From JBCCEV01 sp039030125 (lineage in GTDB: Bacteria; Pseudomonadota; Gammaproteobacteria; Ga0077536): a stretch of 12,718 bases of DNA. The stretch is taken from NCBI GenBank assembly GCA_039030125.1, contig JBCCEV010000125.1, positions 1 through 12,718 on the forward strand, written 5' to 3'. Each line of letters opens with the position of its first letter. Position 1 is the stretch's first letter. Both the position numbers and the translations under genes were made by a program. Positions 1 to 6,126 of this stretch are shown piece after piece. The notes below the pieces were generated by a model, which worked only from the letters and a program-made list of their open reading frames with translations, was not told where the DNA came from and made no database searches.

Positions 1-2978
1 GTCGAATACCCAAATTCGGTATAAACATTCCCACTGCTCCCGTCGAACTCAGCGCTCGCGACGCTATCAATCAATCCAAGTTGGATGTTGCGCGTGGAAT
101 CGTATTGCTCGTTTCCATAACCACCGATAATTTCCGCGTGCCAGTGAAAACCCTGCCACCGTGCGTAACCACCGGCTTGCCAACCTGTCACCGAGGTGCT
201 GGCAACAGGCGCGAACTGGTTGATCTCTGAGTCCGAGTAAAGTCCATAGACACCGAGCGTTATCGAATCCGAGGCGCGCATGTCATAGCCGGCGATCACG
301 CCCGCGTTATCACCTTCAGCGGTGGTGGTGCCACTTAAGTCAAAATCGCCAAAGCCCACCAGCGCCCTCAGCCACAGGCCGTGCGTGTCATTCGACCGAA
401 GCGTCGAGGCGGCTTGCATTGCCGCACCCAATACCGCCGGATCACCGCTCTCACTGTCATTCGCCATTGCTAACAGCACATCATCACGCGCCGCGACTTG
501 TGACGACATTGCCCGAAAGCCCGACAAGCCGCGCAAGCGATTGCCGATCTGTCTGACCGCCGCGCGTGATTGCGCCTGTGTTGCCGCCGGGATCGGCAAG
601 TTCGAAGCGCCGGATATTGTGTTTAAGGCCTCTGGAACTTCTTCAACGCTCAGCACTTGCAACCCTTGCACCACCGCGGCTGTGTCACCGTTAACGGTGG
701 TCAACATCGATTCGAGGGCCGCGGCGGCCGCGCTTTCGTTCGGCCCGGATGCGAAATCCATGAAGGTTTGATCGTTGCGCACCAAGTGCAACCAAACGCG
801 ATTGGGATCGTATTCGATCCGTGTGTCCAAAAAGGCCAAGTTGGAGGTGACCGACCCGAAGCGGCCGAACACGCCCGTGCCAGCAGTGAGCAGCGGGTAA
901 AGACTTTGCGTTGGATAACGACCCGGTGCCGCCGAGATCCGCAGGTTGGCGCCCGCAATGTCCGCACGCCCACCCACGGTGATCTGATCGGCATGTCCCG
1001 GTGAGACCGCGACCTCCAAGGTCGAACCCGCCATTAACCATAGATTGCCTGAAATGGCGCCATGGCCAGAAAAGCTCGTGCCGGGTGCGGCAAATACGTG
1101 CCCCCCGATATCCGCGTTAAATCGCAGCCTGCCCTCAAGGATACTCGTTAGCCCGCTTTGGGTGCCGCCGCCGGCTAGGGTCAACGTTCCATCGCCACGC
1201 TTGATCAAGTTACCCGTGCCCGAAACCAGACCAGCGATTTCCACCGAATGCATACCGGTATCGATCGTGTTGTCACCAAAGACATTGACATCGCGATCAA
1301 GTCGCAGCGAATTTTGCGCACGGAGCTCGCCGCTGCTGAGCGTTAGATCACCGCCGACGCCAAGATTATTGTCACTAAAAATCGCTAACGGACCGCTCAC
1401 CGACGTTCGCCCTTGATAGCTGCTGGCACCAGCGAGCGTCAGCACACCGGAGCCCGACTTACTGACGCCGCCACTGCCTGAAATCGTTCCCCCATAGGTT
1501 GAATCGACCGCGTCGATCGCGAAATGTAGCTCACCGTTGTTGACGACTGTGGCGCTGATCGCCGCTGGAATCACGGTCAGGGTACCTGCCTCGATTCGGG
1601 TTTCACCGGTATAGCTATTCGCCCCAAGCAGACGATGTTCCCCGTTGCCTGTTTTGGTGATCCCACCGGTACCGGTGATCGAGCCGGTGAACTCGGTAAG
1701 GATATGTTCGCCGCCAAAACGAAGCTCGTTGGCCCCTAAGTTAACGGCGCCCAAGCCCATTAAAGCAGCGATCGATCGTCGGCCGTCGGCAGCGGAAATG
1801 TCCAGCGTTCCATTGGCGTCAACGAGGACGCGGCCCTCCTCGGAAATATTGCCGGTGCCGGCGAATGCGAGCGTACCGGTTTCCACCACGGTCCATCCGG
1901 ACTGGCCCAAGAACCCGTCGATGGTGAACGTGGTGCCGGGAGTGCCGCGAACAATGAGATCGCCATCGCCAAACAAAACACCATCGAAGTCGGAGTCCAC
2001 GGCGGGCTGGACGACCAGATTCTGGGTGCCAAGGTCTACCGAGCCGAAGCCGGTCAACGAACCGACGGCTAAAGCAAACGGGGTGCTAGGCGCGCCGGCC
2101 ACCGAGTCCACGGCAAAGGTGGTATTGAAAGGAACGCCAAGATCCCCACCCGCGAAATTGAATTCGGGCAAAGCCACCGGCGCGCCGATCGGCATGAGGT
2201 TGATATTCATGCCACCAGATCCGATCAGAGCCAGTAAGGCTTGCGCGAACTCCGAGTTGTTCATCCCGCGGTTGAACAATATGTGGAATGGATCGGAGTC
2301 TTGGCGACCATCGATTTGCATTGCGAGTTCAACGAGGTAGGCACCTTCACTGCCGCCCGCCGCACCGCCGGCCGTTTCGATAAACCAATCAAGGTGGGTG
2401 TGCAACGAACCGTCAGCTTGCGTGTTGTCGACAATCAGCGACTCCGGTCCACTGATCCCACCGCTGGTGAATAATGTGCTGCTGGCGTTGAAGGTCCCAC
2501 AAATGATCAAGCCACCGCAGGCACTGGGATCGGTGATCACCTGTTCCAGACCGCCCGCGAGACGGACCTGTTCGCCGAGCGGTGTCGAATTCACCCAGGT
2601 ATCGGTTTTGGGATCCCAATAGCTTAACGACCCAACCGCGCGGTAGCGCAATAGCTGATTGGCGGGCAGTGAACCTGCTCCGGAAAAAAACCCGGGATCA
2701 TCAACCCCAAATGGACCGCCGGCAAAGTCACCGAAATCGGTCACGAATATTTGTTGACCGGTGGTTCCGTGCACGGGAAGGGTTCCGGCAGGAACACCGA
2801 CAACGGCTAGCACGTCGAGCGAGTTACAGCCGGGCGACCCGGCGGAGCAGAAACCCGCGGTGAGCTGATTACCCTGCTGTTCGACGACGATATCGATATG
2901 GACGGCATGTGCGTTGCCGGTGAATAACGCGCAAGTTATGGCGATGTTCAGGGCAACAATGTTTTTGAGTAAACGCAT
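1..2978 (-). CDS. Autotransporter (type V secretion) with novel N-terminal HTHLD domain, C-terminus outside window
   Basis: An open frame of 992 codons runs from the ATG at 2978 off the window edge. Residues 1-25 form a signal peptide, cleaved after A-H-A, so the mature protein starts V-H-I-D-I. Residues about 26-248 match the divergently encoded protein at 5253: D94-P-G-F97, H193-T-H-L-D-W198 and G-A-Y214-L-V-E-L. Three autotransporter-associated repeats of the G-x-G-x-L-T-L-A-G type start near residues 433, 497 and 585. A typical pre-barrel stretch (L-L-T-A-G ... V-T-S-N-L-A-F-L, about 690-735) and a helical linker follow. From residue 866 the sequence is an autotransporter beta-barrel (H-G-L-W-L-R-A-L-V-G-F-G), about half of which is inside the window. 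The passenger should therefore be exported and displayed or released at the surface. Only 2 bases separate it from the upstream zinc-receptor gene and no Shine-Dalgarno is obvious, so translational coupling is likely. A role in zinc capture is inferred from that neighbour. Confidence 0.93.
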   Translation of the reverse strand, partial: MRLLKNIVALNIAITCALFTGNAHAVHIDIVVEQQGNQLTAGFCSAGSPGCNSLDVLAVVGVPAGTLPVHGTTGQQIFVTDFGDFAGGPFGVDDPGFFSGAGSLPANQLLRYRAVGSLSYWDPKTDTWVNSTPLGEQVRLAGGLEQVITDPSACGGLIICGTFNASSTLFTSGGISGPESLIVDNTQADGSLHTHLDWFIETAGGAAGGSEGAYLVELAMQIDGRQDSDPFHILFNRGMNNSEFAQALLALIGSGGMNINLMPIGAPVALPEFNFAGGDLGVPFNTTFAVDSVAGAPSTPFALAVGSLTGFGSVDLGTQNLVVQPAVDSDFDGVLFGDGDLIVRGTPGTTFTIDGFLGQSGWTVVETGTLAFAGTGNISEEGRVLVDANGTLDISAADGRRSIAALMGLGAVNLGANELRFGGEHILTEFTGSITGTGGITKTGNGEHRLLGANSYTGETRIEAGTLTVIPAAISATVVNNGELHFAIDAVDSTYGGTISGSGGVSKSGSGVLTLAGASSYQGRTSVSGPLAIFSDNNLGVGGDLTLSSGELRAQNSLRLDRDVNVFGDNTIDTGMHSVEIAGLVSGTGNLIKRGDGTLTLAGGGTQSGLTSILEGRLRFNADIGGHVFAAPGTSFSGHGAISGNLWLMAGSTLEVAVSPGHADQITVGGRADIAGANLRISAAPGRYPTQSLYPLLTAGTGVFGRFGSVTSNLAFLDTRIEYDPNRVWLHLVRNDQTFMDFASGPNESAAAAALESMLTTVNGDTAAVVQGLQVLSVEEVPEALNTISGASNLPIPAATQAQSRAAVRQIGNRLRGLSGFRAMSSQVAARDDVLLAMANDSESGDPAVLGAAMQAASTLRSNDTHGLWLRALVGFGDFDLSGTTTAEGDNAGVIAGYDMRASDSITLGVYGLYSDSEINQFAPVASTSVTGWQAGGYARWQGFHWHAEIIGGYGNEQYDSTRNIQLGLIDSVASAEFDGSSGNVYTEFGYS

Positions 2979-2980
2979 GG

Positions 2981-5182
2981 CTAGAAATCAAACCGTAGGC
3001 CAACATCAACGGCCCGGCCCGGCTCTGGCATGAACTGCCGCAAGAAGGAAGTCGAGTTGCGAATGTCATCGTTAAGCAGATTGCGCGCGCGAACAAAAGC
3101 GAAACCATTGCGCCCGAACGGGGCCTTAAAGCGATAACTGGCCTCCGCGCTCAGCGCCATGTAGCTCGGGGTTAGCGTTTCATTGAGGCCGGCGCGGTTC
3201 TGCGCGGTGCTGTGAGACAGACGAACCTTTCCGTACCAACCCAGCTTTTCATATTCGATTGCCGTGCCATAACTCAGCGGCGGCAGCCTGGGCACACTGC
3301 CAGCGCCAGGGTCAACGAAATAGCCGCGCACCAGCTCGGCAAATGCGGAAACACTGAACAGACCCACCCGCGTCTCAAACGGAACAGTGGCACGGGTCTC
3401 AAAACCGAGAAATTTCGCATCCTGCTGCAAATAACCAAAAGCGCTCACGCACTGATCGATTTGCACGCATTCAGCTTTGAATAGCTGCTCCTCAACATCG
3501 AAAAGAAAACCAAGGTTCTCCTGATAAATAAAGTCGCTGATATCGCGATAATAAAAATCGCTTTCCAAAGTAGCGATACCAGTTTCCCACACCAAGCCGA
3601 ATTCTTTCGATTGCGTCGTCTCAAGGTCGAGTTCGACGTTGCCAATATCAAACGATCGCGTCGATAGATGCGGCCCCAAGGACAGTAGCTCTTGAACATC
3701 CGGTGCGCGCTGCGTGTAGCTGTAAGACGCATGGGCGCTGAGAGTTTGGGTAAGATCAACGTTGAGAACGAACGAACCCGAGTAGGCGACATAATCCAAC
3801 TCATCCGGTAAATCGATGCTGACGATGCCGCCGATTGAGCGCTGCGTCTCACTCGGACGGGTGGTGACAGATTCCCTTCGAAATCCGAATTCCGCTCCCC
3901 ATTTCGAGAAGTCAAATTTCTGCACGACGTACACGCCGAGCGTGTCGATGTCCGATTCGGGTACGAAGGTTTCAAAACCCGTCGCCCCGAATTGACGATC
4001 AACCAACTGACTGCCGATGCTGGTGGTGGCCCAATCCGACCACCACAAATCAATTTCGCCGCGACCTTCAATTACCTCATTGCGGAACGTCGTTGAAACG
4101 CGTGAGTTGTCCGATTCGTGATGGCGATAATCGACATGCGCGACCTGACCCGAGATCTTGTCGATGAACGACGCCGGCTGCCATTCCGCCTGCATCTCGC
4201 GCCGGCTCTGGTCGAGATCAATTCGAATTCGCTGCTCGGTCGGCGCCTGTCCCGGAATATCGCTATGGGGCGGCAAGCCGCCCGGGGGAATGCCATATTC
4301 GTTCGACATCGTGCTGATCGCCGCACCAAGGAAGCCGTGATCACCCGCAATCGAGGCGCCAACGGCGCCGCCGCGCGCTTCAGCGTCTGAATTTCGCAAC
4401 CGCCCTTCGCTTCGCTCAAACTCGACGAACTCCCCGAACTGCTGGCGCACCGCGTCCTCATCGAGCGCGGCCCCGGGGATATCCACATTACCGGTTTGCC
4501 GATCAAAACCATCGACATGCAGCGTTAAGTAGTCATAACCCATGTCAACTTTGAAGGCTGCGAGATGCCCCTCGGGATTGTTGCCATAGCGAGACTCGAC
4601 GGTGCCGGACAAATAGCGTCCCGGTGCTTCTCTGGGGATGCGACCATCGATGATCTCGACGGCCCCACCGGCGGCCCCGCTGCCATAGCGAACAACATCA
4701 GCGCCGCGGACAATGCGGATTTGCTCGGCAAGGATCGGTTCAACCGCGACGGCGTGATCGGGGCTCGCCGCCGAGGCATCGTGGGTACCGATCCCATTCT
4801 GCAGCATCTTCACGCGCGAGCCGGTTAGCCCACGGATCACCGGGATCCCGACACCCGGCCCGAACGACGCGTTATGCACACCGAGTTCTTCGTCGAGGGT
4901 GGCGCCGAGCGTTGAACCGACCCGACGCGCGAGATCGTCACCGCTTAGCGTCGTGGCGGGCGAAAGCTGGGGACCGGCCGGGATCGTATGGCCGTAGACA
5001 ACGATTTCCTCGACTTCGGGAGGCTCATCTTCGTTCTCTTTTTGAGGCTGATTTTCCGCGGCGAAAGCAACGCTTCCAACGGCGAGTAACAGAGTGACTA
5101 GGGCGGCGGAGCAGCGGCTCGGACCTTGCGCTAAAAAGCGTAATGTTATAACGTATGTGCTCATAATGTAATAATGTAACAT
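2981..5182 (-). CDS. znuD: TonB-dependent outer-membrane receptor, ZnuD (zinc uptake) family
   Basis: This 733-residue protein is a complete TonB-dependent transporter, importing its ligand across the outer membrane with TonB energy. A hydrophobic signal segment ends near residue 41, followed by an acidic stretch and the TonB box E-E-I-V-V-Y-G (58-64). The plug contains V-I-R-G-L (115-119), L-Q-N-G-I-G-T (127-133), S-P-D-H-A-V-A-V (140-147), I-V-R-G (157-160) and Y-G-S-G-A-A-G-G-A-V. The barrel ends in L-R-F-D-F with a terminal Phe. The plug D142-H143 pair, the D-Y-R-H-H-E strand, the F-E-T-F-V-P loop and the S-F-L-R-Q-F-M-P-E-P-G-R end match the ZnuD family, where the plug Asp-His pair is, as I recall, a zinc-site element. 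Two starts are possible: ATG 5182 (weak AGG 7-10 bases upstream) and ATG 5164 (no Shine-Dalgarno). A Zur-like box overlaps both. It leads the operon with the autotransporter. Zinc is the best-supported substrate, though some relatives carry other metals or haem. Confidence 0.92.
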   Translation of the reverse strand: MLHYYIMSTYVITLRFLAQGPSRCSAALVTLLLAVGSVAFAAENQPQKENEDEPPEVEEIVVYGHTIPAGPQLSPATTLSGDDLARRVGSTLGATLDEELGVHNASFGPGVGIPVIRGLTGSRVKMLQNGIGTHDASAASPDHAVAVEPILAEQIRIVRGADVVRYGSGAAGGAVEIIDGRIPREAPGRYLSGTVESRYGNNPEGHLAAFKVDMGYDYLTLHVDGFDRQTGNVDIPGAALDEDAVRQQFGEFVEFERSEGRLRNSDAEARGGAVGASIAGDHGFLGAAISTMSNEYGIPPGGLPPHSDIPGQAPTEQRIRIDLDQSRREMQAEWQPASFIDKISGQVAHVDYRHHESDNSRVSTTFRNEVIEGRGEIDLWWSDWATTSIGSQLVDRQFGATGFETFVPESDIDTLGVYVVQKFDFSKWGAEFGFRRESVTTRPSETQRSIGGIVSIDLPDELDYVAYSGSFVLNVDLTQTLSAHASYSYTQRAPDVQELLSLGPHLSTRSFDIGNVELDLETTQSKEFGLVWETGIATLESDFYYRDISDFIYQENLGFLFDVEEQLFKAECVQIDQCVSAFGYLQQDAKFLGFETRATVPFETRVGLFSVSAFAELVRGYFVDPGAGSVPRLPPLSYGTAIEYEKLGWYGKVRLSHSTAQNRAGLNETLTPSYMALSAEASYRFKAPFGRNGFAFVRARNLLNDDIRNSTSFLRQFMPEPGRAVDVGLRFDF
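5142..5155. promoter_or_regulatory. Possible second Zur-like operator with GTTATAAC core
   Basis: The sequence AATGTTATAACGTA contains a perfect 8-base palindrome GTTATAAC (5145-5152). Flanking bases extend it to 11 of 12 matches to ATGTTATAACAT. This is the shorter form of the Zur consensus as I remember it from pseudomonads and relatives. It lies inside the zinc-receptor signal-peptide codons, 23 bases (about two helical turns) from the other box, measured start to start. A role is inferred only from motif and context. Confidence 0.45.
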
Positions 5183-5183
5183 T
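5165..5183. promoter_or_regulatory. Candidate Zur operator between divergent zinc-receptor and sorted-protein genes
   Basis: The 19 bases AATGTAATAATGTAACATT match the idealised gammaproteobacterial Zur box AATGTTATAATATAACATT at 17 positions (consensus from memory). The end half-sites AATGT and ACATT are perfect inverted repeats. The site sits in a short AT-rich island of otherwise GC-rich DNA. It overlaps both candidate receptor start codons (5182 and 5164) and lies about 55 bases upstream of the ribosome site of the plus-strand gene, so a bound repressor could shut both transcription units. On the minus strand the box also fills a 17-base spacer between TTGTGA and TATGAG. That promoter would start downstream of both ATGs, so I do not rely on it. 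Confidence 0.62.
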
Positions 5184-5227
5184 CACAATCGCCTGCGCCA
5201 AGACGCTTCGTTTTCGGCGCGGATTAA

Positions 5228-5239
5228 CAGTAATTACTG
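5228..5239. repeat. 12-base perfect palindrome in the 5' leader of the sorted-protein gene
   Basis: CAGTAATTACTG is its own reverse complement and directly abuts, by one shared G, the GGGAG ribosome site of the gene at 5253. It could be an operator half-set or a small RNA hairpin affecting translation, or it could be chance. I do not recognise it as a known factor's site. Confidence 0.4.
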
Positions 5240-5252
5240 GGAGTTTTTGGAT

Positions 5253-6005
5253 ATGACATTTTTAAAGCACTTCAATCGAGTGGCTTTGGGGCTGATGTTA
5301 TTTGCGCTCTCGTTCGCCAGCTACGCGATCCACTCCGACATCGAAATCGAGTTGGACGGTGGTAAATTCGAAGTAGAAACCGCTGACGGTGCGCCACCGG
5401 CCGAGGTCACCCTTGGTGGCTTGAAGCTTTTTGAAACCGAGTTCGGTGAGCTAGGGAACCTCTTCGCTACCGACGAACCTGGTTGGGAAGCGGAAGATGG
5501 CACCGGTAACGCCGGTGAGATCGTCGGTGTTGAAATCATGGCTAACCTGCGCAGGTGGGATGGCAGCATGTTTGCGACCACCGGCTTTGATGAATTCATC
5601 CGGATTTCCGGCGCGTCACCGGATATCGACGTGTCCTCCTCCAGTGGGCTCGGCGCCTTCTCCTTCATCGATGCGCTCGATGGTGACGGCGGTCTTCACA
5701 CCCATCTGGATTTTGAAATCATGACTACAGGGATAGGAAACCCGACGGACGGCGCGTACCTGCTTGAAGTTGCCGTCTTTGGTCTTCTAGCTGATCAGAC
5801 GACACCGGTCTACACCCCGTCAGACAACTTCCTCCTCGCATTCCATTTGGATGCCGGAGGCACTTTTGGCGAGGAAGCCTTTGAATCGGCGGTGGAAAGC
5901 CTGCTCCCACCGGCACCCGTGCCGGTGCCCGGTGCGGTTTATTTGCTCGGCTCAGCACTCCTTTTCCTAGCCCGCGGCGTGCGAGGTACTCGCGCCGCCG
6001 TCTAG
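5253..6005 (+). CDS. Secreted HTHLD-domain protein with VPVPGA-type (PEP-CTERM-like) sorting tail
   Basis: This is a 250-residue protein of unassigned function. ATG 5253 is chosen over the in-frame TTG at 5247 because GGGAG (5239-5243) lies 9 bases upstream. Residues 1-25 form a signal peptide ending A-S-Y-A, so the mature protein begins I-H-S-D-I. The body is acidic, with E75-P-G-W78, L148-H-T-H-L-D153 and G167-A-Y-L-L-E-V173. These motifs occur in the same order and similar spacing in the autotransporter passenger at 2978. The last 32 residues have the tripartite form of an exosortase substrate: a V-P-V-P-G-A signature, a hydrophobic helix (V-Y-L-L-G-S-A-L-L-F-L-A) and an Arg-rich end (R-G-V-R-G-T-R). 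That resembles the VPLPA variant of PEP-CTERM. The conserved His and Asp could bind metal. Zur-repressed PEP-CTERM proteins are known in cyanobacteria (all3515 family), but membership here is unverified. Confidence 0.88.
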   Translation: MTFLKHFNRVALGLMLFALSFASYAIHSDIEIELDGGKFEVETADGAPPAEVTLGGLKLFETEFGELGNLFATDEPGWEAEDGTGNAGEIVGVEIMANLRRWDGSMFATTGFDEFIRISGASPDIDVSSSSGLGAFSFIDALDGDGGLHTHLDFEIMTTGIGNPTDGAYLLEVAVFGLLADQTTPVYTPSDNFLLAFHLDAGGTFGEEAFESAVESLLPPAPVPVPGAVYLLGSALLFLARGVRGTRAAV

Positions 6006-6018
6006 ATTTCTCCATGTA

Positions 6019-6039
6019 ACCGCCGCGCTTCGCGGCGGT
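6019..6039. repeat. 9-bp GC-rich hairpin after the sorted-protein gene
   Basis: ACCGCCGCG and CGCGGCGGT pair perfectly around a CTT loop, starting 14 bases after the stop codon of the gene ending at 6005. No T-run follows, so alone it is not a classical intrinsic terminator. It could protect the transcript's 3' end or cooperate with the next hairpin. Confidence 0.55.
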
Positions 6040-6048
6040 CTGCATCCG

Positions 6049-6078
6049 GCCCGGCAGCAGTGACGCTTGCTGTCGGGC
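6049..6078 (+). terminator. Probable intrinsic terminator after the sorted-protein gene
   Basis: GCCCGGCAGCA (6049-6059) pairs with TGCTGTCGGGC (6068-6078). The 11-bp stem includes one G.U pair and has an 8-base loop. A moderately T-rich tail follows (CTCCTTTGTT, 6081-6090). It separates the 5253-6005 gene from the next membrane-protein gene. It also argues against a TTG start at 6067 for that gene, because that codon would lie inside the hairpin. Confidence 0.55.
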
Positions 6079-6126
6079 TGCTCCTTTGTTACACCACCTG
6101 ATACTTCCATAGCAGAGCTTTTTAGC

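Noticed and set aside
322..2340. Long plus-strand open frames opposite the autotransporter (322-771, 1045-1416, 1645-2340)
   Set aside because: They are antisense to a continuous 992-codon frame with clear autotransporter motifs. Their translations are rich in Pro, Ser and Arg without any domain, typical of GC-rich shadows.
3445..4518. Minus-strand frames at 3445-4071 and 4072-4518 inside the zinc-receptor gene
   Set aside because: They lie in another frame of an intact TonB receptor and show no recognisable features.
5158..5190. Minus-strand promoter TTGTGA/TATGAG with the Zur box as its 17-base spacer
   Set aside because: Geometry is attractive, but transcription would begin downstream of both ATG starts of the receptor and no good in-frame start follows before the signal-peptide core.
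6067..6126. N-terminal extension of the membrane protein from TTG 6067 with a lipoprotein-like L-S-G-C
   Set aside because: The start codon lies in a terminator-like hairpin, has no ribosome site, and the extension is followed by a normal first membrane helix. GTG 6127 fits better.
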